Of a DNA stretch of 64,000 nt, positions 28,256 to 37,041 are shown one piece after another. The translations under genes and the position numbers were made by a program. The notes under the pieces were generated by a model. The model was not told where the DNA came from. It ran no database searches and worked only from the letters and a program-made list of their open reading frames with translations. This DNA comes from Xanthomonas dyei (GTDB lineage Bacteria; Pseudomonadota; Gammaproteobacteria; Xanthomonadales; Xanthomonadaceae), in the NCBI RefSeq assembly GCF_002939865.1, contig NZ_MDEE01000019.1, positions 28,715-92,714 on the forward strand. Reading direction: 5' to 3'. Positions within the stretch are counted from its first letter, which is position 1; every line of letters starts with the position of its first letter.

Positions 28256-30026
28256 TCGGTTGCGTTGGGCTCACCGTTTCGACGCGCACGCGGTCGGTTG
28301 GCAGGCGTGGGTCGCGGGCGATGTCCAGCTGCGCCGGTACATTGCGCTGGCTGTATGCCTTGCGCAGTCGATCTAGCCATTGCCGAAACGCGCCCGCCTC
28401 GGGATCTGCCACCCAGATGCGCAACTGCACCGGCCCCTGTTGTCCAGCAGGCAGAGCGTGGTCGAGCCACGCATCCGGTGAGGTCGTCAACGCAAGCAAG
28501 TGCACCGGCGTGGAGGATCTTGCGGCATCGTCTGCGGCGCTGGCTTGCGGAGCAGCCACTGTCGATACCGGCCCGGGAGCCTGCGCTGCGGTGTGTTGTT
28601 GCACGCGTTGTTGCGTGGCAGCGTCTTTCTGCAATGGTGCGCGTTTGATCGAGGCGCGCGACAGTTGCGCATCCTGAGGCGCCCGGGAGACCACTGCAGC
28701 GGCTGGCGTGGAGTGCGCAGGGTTCCCCGTGTCCAATTGCCCGAATGGCTGCATGTCGTTTGCCGGTGTCGCAGCGGCAAACGCAGGCGCAGCTGCCGGC
28801 TTCGGTTTGCTGCGTACGCTTGCCTGCGCGGCAATGGCGGTATCCGGCACAGTGGCGTTGCGATTTGCGGACGAAGACGGCATCTCGGCGACTGATGCGC
28901 TGACGGACGGCGCAACCGGTGCAGGTAGCGCCGGCAGCGCGAGGTCGGCGGCAGGTGCTGCTGCGATTGGCGCGGGTTCGGAAGGTGCTGCGGGCGGCGC
29001 CGGGGGAGCCGGAACGACAACCAACGACTCCACAGGTTGCGCGGGCGCGGGCATCGACGGTGGCGCAAACACTGGCGGCGGCGGGGCAGAAGCGGGTTGA
29101 CGCATGCGTTCTTCGACCGTGCCATCAGAATCTGTTGACGTTGACGTTGACGTTGACGTTGACGTTGATGCGGGCGCGGGCGCGGGCGCGGGCTGCGGGA
29201 TCTGAGGCAGCGGTGTCTGATTGTCCGGGGCCGATCTTGTTAGCTTTTCTGCGTCCGCCTGGGCTCGATCGGCTGGCACAGCCGCAGCCGGCGCAGCCTG
29301 CATCGATGTCGTCGGCGGCTCGGTCGCCTGCCATTGCAGGCCGACGCCGACCGCCAGGGTGACCGAGGCCGCCAGTGCCAATGCCGGCATCCAGCGCTGG
29401 CGACGTGCGCGACGCGCGACAGGGGGATGCGCACGCGTTGCATCGTTTGCTTGCGCTGCATCGCCGGTCTGCGCGGTGATCGGTGGCGTCGCTGCTACCA
29501 GCACCGGAGCCGGCGACGTATCACCTGGTGCAACGCTGGAGGACGAGCGACTCGCCGTCGGCGTCGCCTCCACTGGCGCAGTGCCATCACCCACAGGCGC
29601 TCCGGCGCCATCGTTCTCCCGCAACGCAGGCGCGCCTGTGCTCGGGACCGGCAGCTCCTGCTGCAACCAGGCACGCGTGCTGTCGTGTATCGGCGCACCC
29701 AGTGCCTGCGCCGCGTCGTCGCCGTCTGCCAGTCGTGCGTGGATGGCGGCGCGCTGTGCGGCCTGCGCTTGCTCCGCCTGCGCGGCAGCGGCAGCGAAGA
29801 TGGCGCCCATCGTTGCTGGTGGTTCGAACTGTAAGATGTCTGCTGCGTCTGCCGATGTTGTCTGCGCCGATCCAGGCGCAGCGCTATTGCGTGTGCTGTC
29901 GGCCTGCGCAGCGGCCTGCGCAAACCACGCTTGCATGCGGTCGGGCGACGCGTAGGCCGGCAATGCACGTAGCAACGCGGCTAGGCCATCTTCGCCAGCA
30001 ATAAAGCGCTCGAATAGTGTGCTCAC
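28251..30026 (-). CDS. Single-pass membrane protein co-encoded with ECF sigma factor (putative anti-sigma)
   Basis: A protein of 591 residues: a cytoplasmic N-terminal part (about 1-205), one transmembrane segment (about 207-228, MPALALAASVTLAVGVGLQW), a low-complexity Pro/Ala/Ser region of some 300 residues, and a folded C-terminus (about 515-591, LRIWVADPEAGAFRQWLDRL). It starts at GTG overlapping the sigma gene stop (GTGA), so it is translationally coupled. Position and topology suggest an anti-sigma factor with a periplasmic sensor, but no zinc-binding HxxxCxxC motif is visible, so this is inference. The periplasmic linker carries an in-frame hexanucleotide repeat encoding Ser-Thr pairs. 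Confidence 0.7.
   Translation of the reverse strand: MSTLFERFIAGEDGLAALLRALPAYASPDRMQAWFAQAAAQADSTRNSAAPGSAQTTSADAADILQFEPPATMGAIFAAAAAQAEQAQAAQRAAIHARLADGDDAAQALGAPIHDSTRAWLQQELPVPSTGAPALRENDGAGAPVGDGTAPVEATPTASRSSSSVAPGDTSPAPVLVAATPPITAQTGDAAQANDATRAHPPVARRARRQRWMPALALAASVTLAVGVGLQWQATEPPTTSMQAAPAAAVPADRAQADAEKLTRSAPDNQTPLPQIPQPAPAPAPASTSTSTSTSTSTDSDGTVEERMRQPASAPPPPVFAPPSMPAPAQPVESLVVVPAPPAPPAAPSEPAPIAAAPAADLALPALPAPVAPSVSASVAEMPSSSANRNATVPDTAIAAQASVRSKPKPAAAPAFAAATPANDMQPFGQLDTGNPAHSTPAAAVVSRAPQDAQLSRASIKRAPLQKDAATQQRVQQHTAAQAPGPVSTVAAPQASAADDAARSSTPVHLLALTTSPDAWLDHALPAGQQGPVQLRIWVADPEAGAFRQWLDRLRKAYSQRNVPAQLDIARDPRLPTDRVRVETVSPTQPK
29134..29193. repeat. In-frame hexanucleotide repeats within the membrane protein gene
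   Basis: On the plus strand, GTTGAC occurs five times in a row followed by GTTGAT (29134-29169), then GCGGGC four times (29170-29193). On the coding strand they encode (Ser-Thr)n and (Pro-Ala)n. Because units are six bases, copy-number change would alter linker length without a frameshift. Confidence 0.9.
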
Positions 30027-30625
30027 TGCGCGGCGTCCAGGCTCAGGCGCAACTTGGCAAATGCATAACGCAGCCGGCTTTTGACGGTCTCGAAACCCTC
30101 GCCGATCACCTGTGCGATGTCTTCGATGGCCAAACCTGAGAAGAACCGCAGCACTACCACTTCGCGTTGCGCATCGGGCAAGGCCATCACCGCGCTGCGC
30201 ACCCGATGTTGCTGCTGGCCCAGCATTGCCAGCTGCTCGGTGGACAGGTCGTCGTCGGGCAGGTGCAGGTGGGTGTCGTCCAATGGCACCGAGGTGGCGA
30301 CGTAAGCGCTACGGCGGGTGTCGATCCACGCATTGCGCGCGATCTGGAATAGAAAACTGCTGAAGGCGGCTTGCTCGGGGCGGTAGTCGCTGCAGCGGGT
30401 CATCAGCTTGAGCCAGGTCTTCTGTGCCAGGTCTTCGGCCTCGCTGACATTGCCCTCGCACTGCCATGCCAGAAAATTGAACAAGGCGCGGTTATGCCGC
30501 TTGAACAGCTCGGTGGCCGGCTGTTCGACAAAGCCATTGGCGACGAGGAGCATGAGCTCCTCGTCGGGGAGATGCGCAAGATCGGCAGGATGCATGCGCG
30601 CAGTATAGGCAACCGCTGCGCGCAT
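30023..30625 (-). CDS. RNA polymerase sigma factor, ECF-type sigma-70 family
   Basis: A 200-residue sigma factor. Region 2 is LFKRHNRALFNFLAWQCEGN, then SEAEDLAQKTWLKLMTRCSDY and FLFQIARNAWIDTRR. Region 4 is VMALPDAQREVVVLRFFSGLAIEDIAQVIGEGFETVKSRLRYAFAKLR, a clear helix-turn-helix. The ATG overlapping the stop of the upstream VWA gene (TGATG) is taken as start; an internal ATG at 30595 (MHPADL) is possible, with a TATACT just upstream. The gene sits between the VWA lipoprotein gene and the putative anti-sigma gene on the same strand. Its regulon is not evident. Confidence 0.85.
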   Translation of the reverse strand: MRAAVAYTARMHPADLAHLPDEELMLLVANGFVEQPATELFKRHNRALFNFLAWQCEGNVSEAEDLAQKTWLKLMTRCSDYRPEQAAFSSFLFQIARNAWIDTRRSAYVATSVPLDDTHLHLPDDDLSTEQLAMLGQQQHRVRSAVMALPDAQREVVVLRFFSGLAIEDIAQVIGEGFETVKSRLRYAFAKLRLSLDAAQ

Positions 30626-32433
30626 CAGTCGGTGGTGGCCACCGGCCGGCTGCTCAGCGCTTCGGCCTGCTGCACCATGCGCAGGAAGTCGGCGCGGTAG
30701 CCGAAGCGGTCCTTGCCGATGCTGCCTGCTGCCAAGGCGCGCAGCTGCGGATAATCCCAACCGTGCAATTGGTTGCCGCCGCGCAGACGTTGGCCGAAAC
30801 CAGCGACCGCTGCCGCAAACCGGAACGCGTCGCTCGAGGCGTTCAGTGCAACCTGCTGGTCGCTGCGGATGACGGTGTCCAGCAGGCGGCTGCGCTGCGC
30901 GTCCGGCAATTTGTAGCGCAGCTTGAGATGGGCAAGCTCGTTGCCGTTGTCTGCGGCCGGGCGTTTGGCTTTAGTGGCATAACGTAGCGGGTCGACCGAG
31001 GCTTCACCGCGTGCGGGGGTGATTTCATACAGCGCGGTGACGCTGTGGCCTGCGCCGATGTCGCCAGCGTCGACCTGGTCGTTGTTGAAATCTTCGCGGC
31101 GCAGTGCGCGGTTTTCATAGCCGATCAGGCGGTATTCCTGCACGGTGGCCGGATTGAACTCGACCTGGATCTTGACGTCGCGCGCGATGGTTTCCAGCGT
31201 GGCGCCCAGCTCGTGAGTCAACACCTTGCGCGCTTCCAGCGGCGAATCGATGTAGGCGTAGGCACCGTCGCCGGCGTCGGCCAATTGCTCCATCAAGGTG
31301 TCGTTGTAGTTGCCGGTGCCAAAGCCGAGCGTGGACAACGCCACACCGGAACGGCGCTTTTCGGCGACCATGCCCTTGAGCGTATCGAAGTCGGTGACGC
31401 CCACATTGAAGTCGCCATCGGTGGCCAGCAGGATGCGGTTGATGCCGCCACGCAGATAGCTCTGCTGCGCGGCCTTGTACGCCAGCTCGATGCCGCTGGC
31501 GCCGGCCGTGCCGCCGCCCGATTGCAGGCTGTCGATGGCTTCGACGATGCGCGCTTGCTGATTGCCGGATGTCGGCGGCAACACCACGGCGGTGTTGCCG
31601 GCGTAGGTCACCAAGGTGATGCGGTCCTGCGCGCGCAGCTGCCGTGTCAGCAGCTTGAGCGAGGACTGCAACAGCGGCAGCTTGTCGGGTGCGTCCATCG
31701 AGCCGGAGACATCGACCAGGAACACCAGGTTGGCTGCCGGCATGGCAGACGCTGCGACATCGCGCCCGGTAATGCCGATGCGCAACAGCACGCTGCTCTT
31801 GTTCCAGGGTGTGGGCGCCAGTTCGGTACGCACGGCAAACGGTTGGCTGTCGCGGGGTGTGGGGTCGTCGTAACGGAAGTAGTTGATCATCTCTTCCACG
31901 CGCACTGCATCGACCGGCGGCAGGCTGCCACTGGTGAGATAGCGCCGCACATTGCTGTAGCTGCCGGTGTCGACATCGATGCTGAAGGTAGACACCGGAT
32001 TGTCTGCGGCCTGCACGACCGGGTTGTCGTTGAGGGTCTGGTAGGTTTCGCGATTCTCGGCCGGTGTCATCGACGCAATCGGCGCTACGGGCATGGACCG
32101 ATCGGGCAGCGCGCGCTTGGCCATCAGCGTGGCCGCAGGTGCTTGCCGCGCAAGTGCGCCATTGGCACTCTGCGGCGCCGCGGGTGCTGGCGGGCTGGGC
32201 GCATAGACCATGTCAGCCGGGCTTGGTTGTATCGGTGCAGGATCCGCGAGCACGGGTGGGCGCGCGGGTTGGGGTTCGGCTGCGGGCGTATACGCGATCT
32301 CGGCGGTGTCCGGTGGCGATGTCATTGGGTCGGGAAAGGGCGATGCCGGCGGGTCGCCAACGACGGGTGCGATGGGTTCGTGCGAGCAGGCGCTCAGCAG
32401 CAGGGCGAGCGCGAGAAGGCTGTGACGTGGCAT
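30625..32433 (-). CDS. VWA-domain lipoprotein, YfbK-like
   Basis: A 602-residue lipoprotein with signal peptide and lipobox LLSAC (Cys16), a Pro/Ala-rich linker, a YfbK-type N-terminal domain (NPVSTFSIDVDTGSYSNVRR), a von Willebrand factor A domain with MIDAS motif VDVSGSMD (about residue 240) and LATDGDFNVG, and a C-terminal DUF3520-like domain. AAGGAT lies six bases before the ATG. It is the first gene of an operon with the sigma factor and membrane protein, so it may feed an envelope signal to the sigma factor. That link is inferred from coupling only. Confidence 0.85.
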   Translation of the reverse strand: MPRHSLLALALLLSACSHEPIAPVVGDPPASPFPDPMTSPPDTAEIAYTPAAEPQPARPPVLADPAPIQPSPADMVYAPSPPAPAAPQSANGALARQAPAATLMAKRALPDRSMPVAPIASMTPAENRETYQTLNDNPVVQAADNPVSTFSIDVDTGSYSNVRRYLTSGSLPPVDAVRVEEMINYFRYDDPTPRDSQPFAVRTELAPTPWNKSSVLLRIGITGRDVAASAMPAANLVFLVDVSGSMDAPDKLPLLQSSLKLLTRQLRAQDRITLVTYAGNTAVVLPPTSGNQQARIVEAIDSLQSGGGTAGASGIELAYKAAQQSYLRGGINRILLATDGDFNVGVTDFDTLKGMVAEKRRSGVALSTLGFGTGNYNDTLMEQLADAGDGAYAYIDSPLEARKVLTHELGATLETIARDVKIQVEFNPATVQEYRLIGYENRALRREDFNNDQVDAGDIGAGHSVTALYEITPARGEASVDPLRYATKAKRPAADNGNELAHLKLRYKLPDAQRSRLLDTVIRSDQQVALNASSDAFRFAAAVAGFGQRLRGGNQLHGWDYPQLRALAAGSIGKDRFGYRADFLRMVQQAEALSSRPVATTD

Positions 32434-33067
32434 GGGAATCCTTTGCGTGGCGATGACGAAGTGGGTAACAACCAGACGGCCCGAGGTCGCCGTGCACTGC
32501 GCCTCTGTAGGTAAAACGGGCCAGCGCGGGAAATGGGGTTAACTGGAGAAAGATTTTTTCGCGGTGGGTTTGCAGTTGGGTTCGGCGGTGGTTGGTGCTG
32601 CTGCGTGGTGGCTGCCGCCTGCGGGCATCTCGTCCGCTCACCGCAATCGGCTTGCCGTGGGCAAGCAGAACGCCTTTGCAGGACTGCCGGGAGGTGTGCA
32701 GGACTTCCTCAGGCCCGCTGCTCTGTCTGATGGACGTTGGCGTGGGCATCGGCCAGAACGCTCAGCAACTGCAGCGATACCAGCCAGAGAGGGAGTGGCT
32801 AACACAACCACTTCGCTCATCACCAGGCGGGCACGACCGGTGCCCGGTGCGGCATGCCACTCGTCCACTCCGGCTCGGAGCGCGCCATCCACGCCTACCT
32901 GACGACCACTCGCTGCTTTTGGCCAGCCGCGCCAAGCCAGTCGCGGTTGTGCGCGGATCCGCACCGGGTGCGCACGGCAATGCGGTTTATCCGCGGCCAG
33001 CGCTGTCGCATGATGGGAGGCTGCGGCGCGGTGCGCGGCATCTGTTTCCGTCATGGAGTTCGCCTGG
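32434..33067. other. Intergenic region containing a MITE-like copy
   Basis: The space between the divergent VWA and asparaginase genes has no credible coding frame. Bases 32797-32931 resemble the MITE-like element at 54217-54360: GTGGCTAACACAACC at the left, CCATCCACGCCTACCTGACG and ACTCGCTGCTTTTGGCCAGC at the right. TTCGC at 32558 and TTCGG at 32581 are 18 bases apart, not the 15 needed for a PIP box. Confidence 0.55.
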
Positions 33068-34132
33068 ATGATTCAACGTCGTCATTTCCTCAAGAGCGCC
33101 ACTTTGGGCGCCATTGCTTCCGGCCTGGCCGGGTGGGGCGCGCGTGCGCAGGCCGCAGCGAAATCCACCGCAGCGGGGCGCCCTGCGGTTTTGTCGGCGG
33201 GCGCGCCACGGGTGATCTCGACCTGGGATTTCGGCGTGGCCGCCAATCAGGCCGCGTGGCAAATCCTGAGTGCCGGCGGTATCGCGCTGGATGCGGTGGA
33301 AGCGGGCGTGCGCGTGCCCGAAGCGGACCCGGCCAATCCCACCGTCGGCCTGGGCGGGTATCCGGATCGCGATGGTCGGGTAACGCTGGATGCCTGCATC
33401 ATGGATCACCTGGGCAATTGCGGCGCAGTGGCATCGCTGGAAGATGTGGTGCATGCCATTTCGGTGGCGCGCGCGGTGATGGAAAAGACCCCGCACGTGA
33501 TGCTGGTCGGTGATGGCGCGCGGCAGTTCGCGCTTGAGCAGGGTTTTCCGAAGACCAAGCTGCTGACGCCAAGTTCGGAAGCAGCGTGGAAGCAGTGGCT
33601 GAAGACATCCAAGTATTCGCCCGAGGCCAATGTGGAAAACCGCGCGTGGCGCGACGCCAAATTGCCCGGCGGTAAAGACAATCACGACACCATCGGCATG
33701 TTGGCACTGGATGCGCACGGCAATCTGTCCGGTGCCTGCACCACCAGCGGCATGGCGTGGAAGATGCACGGCCGGGTTGGCGATAGCCCGATCATCGGTG
33801 CCGGCTTGTACGTGGATAACGAGGTGGGCGGCGCGACCTCCACCGGCGTGGGCGAAGAAGTGATTCGCAATGTCGGCAGTTTTGCGGTGGTGGAAATGAT
33901 GCGCCAGGGCAAGTCGCCGGCCGACGCCTGTCGCGAGGTGGTGATGCGGTTGATCCGCCGCAAGCCGGAACTGACGCGCACGTTGCAGGTCGGGTTCTTG
34001 GCGATGAACAAACGTGGCGAAGTGGGCGCGTTTGCGATCCAGAAAGGCTTTAGTTACGCGGTGTGCGATGCAACCCGGCAGGACCTGCTGGTGCCCGGCG
34101 AAAGTCACTACAGCCAGGAGCCTGCTGCGTGA
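33068..34132 (+). CDS. N4-(beta-N-acetylglucosaminyl)-L-asparaginase (glycosylasparaginase)
   Basis: A 354-residue N-terminal nucleophile hydrolase that cleaves the GlcNAc-Asn bond left after N-glycan trimming. A twin-arginine signal peptide (QRRHFLKSATLGAIASGLAG) predicts periplasmic export. The precursor is expected to autocleave before Thr208 in NHDTIGMLALDAHG, which becomes the catalytic nucleophile. Downstream GRVGDSPIIGAGLYVDNEVGG and TSTGVGEE match the family. The ATG at 33068 follows GGAG by nine bases. The gene ends in a 4-bp overlap with cutC. It completes the N-glycoprotein breakdown set encoded further right. Confidence 0.92.
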   Translation: MIQRRHFLKSATLGAIASGLAGWGARAQAAAKSTAAGRPAVLSAGAPRVISTWDFGVAANQAAWQILSAGGIALDAVEAGVRVPEADPANPTVGLGGYPDRDGRVTLDACIMDHLGNCGAVASLEDVVHAISVARAVMEKTPHVMLVGDGARQFALEQGFPKTKLLTPSSEAAWKQWLKTSKYSPEANVENRAWRDAKLPGGKDNHDTIGMLALDAHGNLSGACTTSGMAWKMHGRVGDSPIIGAGLYVDNEVGGATSTGVGEEVIRNVGSFAVVEMMRQGKSPADACREVVMRLIRRKPELTRTLQVGFLAMNKRGEVGAFAIQKGFSYAVCDATRQDLLVPGESHYSQEPAA

Positions 34133-34860
34133 GCGCGCCAGGTCTGGAAGTTGCCGCCGACTCGGTGGGCTCGGCGTTGGCCGCGCAAGACGGCGGTGCG
34201 ATGCGCGTGGAACTGTGTGGCGGGCTGGATGGCGGCGGGTTGACGCCCTCTTACGGCACGCTGGCGGTGGTGCGTGAGCGTTTGCAGATTCCGCTGTATG
34301 TGTTGATTCGCCCGCGCGTGGGCGACTTTGTGTTCGATGCGGACGAAGTCGAGGCGATGCGCAGCGATGTAGAGCAGTGCGTACGACTAGGGTGCGATGG
34401 CGTGGTGTTGGGCGCGCTGGATCGGCATGGCCAGGTCGATATGGCCACGATGCGTGTGCTGATCGACGCCGCCGGATCGCTGGGGGTGACCTTCCATCGC
34501 GCGATCGATGTGAGCGCCGACCCGGCACGCGCATTGGAGGACGCGATTGCGCTGGGCTGCGAGCGCGTGCTGACCTCGGGGGCGCGAGCCAGCGCTCTTG
34601 AAGGTGTCGACACCATTGCCGCCCTGGTGCGTCAAGCGGGCGAGCGGATCAGCGTCATGCCCGGTGCCGGACTCTCCGAGAGCAACCTTCGCACCGTGCG
34701 GCAGCAAACCGGCGCCCACGAATTCCATGCCTCGGCGCGTAGCGTGATTGCCGCGCAGGTGCCGGCGCCGCATCCTTATATCCGCGATCTGGGAGGCGAC
34801 TACCAGCGCACCGATATCGTGCGGGTAAAGCAGATGGTGGATGCGTTGCAGCACGGTTGA
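34129..34860 (+). CDS. cutC: CutC family protein
   Basis: A 243-residue TIM-barrel protein of the CutC family, historically tied to copper homeostasis but of uncertain biochemical role. It begins (GTG) SAPGLEVAADSVGSALAAQ, then RVELCGGLDGGGLTPSYG, VLIRPRVGDFVFDADE, VTFHRAIDVSADP, and ERVLTSGARASALEG. The GTG start overlaps the asparaginase stop (GTGA) with AGGAG eight bases upstream, which decides it over upstream in-frame starts. Translational coupling to a glycosylasparaginase suggests it may serve carbohydrate or amino-sugar metabolism here, which is inference. Confidence 0.92.
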   Translation: MSAPGLEVAADSVGSALAAQDGGAMRVELCGGLDGGGLTPSYGTLAVVRERLQIPLYVLIRPRVGDFVFDADEVEAMRSDVEQCVRLGCDGVVLGALDRHGQVDMATMRVLIDAAGSLGVTFHRAIDVSADPARALEDAIALGCERVLTSGARASALEGVDTIAALVRQAGERISVMPGAGLSESNLRTVRQQTGAHEFHASARSVIAAQVPAPHPYIRDLGGDYQRTDIVRVKQMVDALQHG

Positions 34861-34994
34861 GAAACGTGCAACGCGCAGTGTCGCCGGGGCAGCCGCTGCC
34901 TGACTTGCTCAAGCACGATGACAGCGACGCCCGATTCTTTCCATGCCTGTCACGCTTGGCGCCACGGATGGCGTGGATGTTCTGAGGTTATTTG

Positions 34995-36944
34995 CTACTC
35001 GCTATCCGAGTCTTCGTGCGCGCGCTCGGGAATATGCAGCGTGAAAGCGGGAAAGCGTGCCCGGTCCTCCGGGTGCGCCGCGACAAGCAACTCGCGGGTC
35101 TTCCACATCTGGACCGCCTTGGCCAGCGCCGCTGCGTCGATGTGGGTTCCTTCGTCATAAACGTGCTTGCCGAGATGATCGACAATGCCCAGGTGTGCGT
35201 TTTTTTGCGCCTTCCAGTTGCTGACGTTCATGTAGTGGCGGCTTAGGCTTTCCTGCGTCGGGTCTTCGACTCTGGGGGATGGGCCTGCCATGTTGTTCAC
35301 CCTTGTCAGGAAATGGCGATCCCTGCTTTCTTCCAGCATTTTCTTCAGTGCCGGGATCTGGCCAAACGTGGTGGGAGTTGCGTCAAGTCGTTTTTCTGGA
35401 AGATAGGATGGAGCGTTTTCGAGAAACGGGTTTCTTTCATCGTCGATGACTGCGCTCAGCATGGCCTGTGCGGTGTCGTCGATACGTTTGAGCGCATCCT
35501 CGTTTCGCAGGTCGGCTGCAACGACCGAGGACGATGCGCTGGCTCCATCGCCTGCGACGGCAGTCGAGGGGCCGGCGGCAGCTGCGCCAGTCCGCTGAGG
35601 TTCGGCTGGGCGCGCAATCAGGCGATAAAGGTTGAGCTGCTCCTGTAAATGTGCAGGAGCCAGGATGAGGCAGCTGGCAGGCAATCTGGCGATCGACGAG
35701 GGCAGTCTGGTCAGATTGTCGCAACCTTGCAGATCGAGTTCTTCGAGTTGCGTGAGTTTGTGAATGTCCAGTGGCAGTGTGGCCAAGTTGCTGCAGTCTT
35801 GCAGGTTGAGTTTCTTCAACGGCGCATTGCCGCCGAAAATCGGAGGATAGTTGCGTAGTGCTGTGCAGCCTTGTAAATCCAGTTCTTCCAACTTGGGCAT
35901 GTGATGGATGGCTACGGCAATGGTGGACAACGGCGCATTGCGTACTCGTAGCGTTCTGAGATTTTCAAGGCCGGTGATGGAGGCCGGAAGCGATTTAATT
36001 CCGGTATTTATCAACTGCAAGGTCTGCAGGTTGACCAACCCCTCGCGCTGGCCGGATGCATTGGCGCTCCCAAACTGCTGGGGGAGTTCCTTGAGCTCTG
36101 GGCAATTGAGGATGGATAGCTCGCGTAATCGGTTCAGGCTTGAGATGGATGCAGGCAGCGAGCGAATCGGATTGTGCGCAAGCGTCAAGATCTCCAGACC
36201 CGCGAGCTCCCGCATCGACTCCGGAAGCTCAATCAATCCGGTTGCGTTGATGGTCATGCGCTGCAGCCGAGAAAGACGGTATGTCTGCTCGGGGAATCGT
36301 GGAAGGGGCACCGAGTGCAGCTCCAGCGATGTGCACCCCGGTTGGGTTGCATCCGCCAGCATCTTGGCTGTCGCTTTCAATGCCCGCGCTGTTCTTGTCT
36401 TGATCGCCGAGTTGTTCCTGTTGGCCTGGCGCCACGCGCCATGCCATCGGCTGCGATCTGCGTTGCAGTGTTTTTGCCATTGCAACAAGACGTCTTGATA
36501 AGGGCCAAGCGCTGGGCTGCCCTGTAATCGCGAAGCGTCATCGGTAGGTGCCACCGGGAGGCGCATCGGCCACGAGCTTGGCGAAGCTGTCGCCACGGAC
36601 TGAAAACGGCGGCGTTCTGCGTCGCTGAGCCGTGGCAGGTCCGGTGCCTGTAAAGGATCTGCAGGCTGCTCGTTCATCGGCACGGAGCTGCCGGATCCGC
36701 CTGGAGGGGACGCAACGTCGAAGGTGGCCGGCTGGCTGGAGGTCTCAGCGGAGGCGAACGTGGCTGGCCGACGACCAGGCCGGTAGCCGGGCACATACCG
36801 GAGCAGACCACCGAGCGGGCCTGCAGGCTGCGCGGGCGAAGGGGGAACGGTTGGGTGGTCGCGTGGGATCGCCGCTGGATCGGACGCCTCCTCCGGCAGT
36901 CTCGCTTGGGTGTCAGGTGGCCGTGCTTGATCGACGCGTCTCAT
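34995..36944 (-). CDS. xopL: Type III effector XopL-like: LRR domain plus C-terminal E3-ligase-type domain
   Basis: A 649-residue protein with a Pro/Ser-rich, disordered N-terminus typical of type III secretion signals, no Sec signal, about eight leucine-rich repeats (about residues 205-435; repeated cores such as LEELDLQGC and LKKLNLQDC) and a C-terminal domain (about 475-649). This architecture and length match XopL, an effector acting in plant cells as a ubiquitin ligase with a novel XL-box fold that suppresses immunity. A perfect PIP box lies about 73 bp upstream of the ATG, overlapping the sialidase 3' end. GC content is visibly lower than in neighbouring metabolic genes, consistent with acquisition. 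The name is recalled from architecture, not from a search. Confidence 0.85.
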   Translation of the reverse strand: MRRVDQARPPDTQARLPEEASDPAAIPRDHPTVPPSPAQPAGPLGGLLRYVPGYRPGRRPATFASAETSSQPATFDVASPPGGSGSSVPMNEQPADPLQAPDLPRLSDAERRRFQSVATASPSSWPMRLPVAPTDDASRLQGSPALGPYQDVLLQWQKHCNADRSRWHGAWRQANRNNSAIKTRTARALKATAKMLADATQPGCTSLELHSVPLPRFPEQTYRLSRLQRMTINATGLIELPESMRELAGLEILTLAHNPIRSLPASISSLNRLRELSILNCPELKELPQQFGSANASGQREGLVNLQTLQLINTGIKSLPASITGLENLRTLRVRNAPLSTIAVAIHHMPKLEELDLQGCTALRNYPPIFGGNAPLKKLNLQDCSNLATLPLDIHKLTQLEELDLQGCDNLTRLPSSIARLPASCLILAPAHLQEQLNLYRLIARPAEPQRTGAAAAGPSTAVAGDGASASSSVVAADLRNEDALKRIDDTAQAMLSAVIDDERNPFLENAPSYLPEKRLDATPTTFGQIPALKKMLEESRDRHFLTRVNNMAGPSPRVEDPTQESLSRHYMNVSNWKAQKNAHLGIVDHLGKHVYDEGTHIDAAALAKAVQMWKTRELLVAAHPEDRARFPAFTLHIPERAHEDSDSE

Positions 36945-37016
36945 CGCATTCCTCGTCTCGTCCGTCGTGCTCGCCGGAAATGATCAGCATGCAACGCACT
37001 GCGCGAACACCGGGGC

Positions 37017-37041
37017 GCGAAGCCATCGTCAGCGGGACGAA
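37017..37041 (-). promoter_or_regulatory. Perfect PIP box upstream of xopL
   Basis: On the minus strand this reads TTCGT-N15-TTCGC, an exact match to the HrpX-binding consensus TTCGB-N15-TTCGB. It spans the stop codon of the upstream sialidase gene. No YANNNT -10 sits at the usual 30-32 bp; CATGCT at 25 bp is the nearest. Confidence 0.75.

Noticed and set aside
32558..32585. TTCGC...TTCGG pair upstream of glycosylasparaginase as a PIP box
   Set aside because: The spacer is 18 bases rather than 15, and no matching -10 was seen.
37003..37021. A second pair of TTCGC half-sites on the minus strand near xopL
   Set aside because: Spacing is only 9 bases; the overlapping TTCGT-N15-TTCGC pair is the one that fits the consensus.
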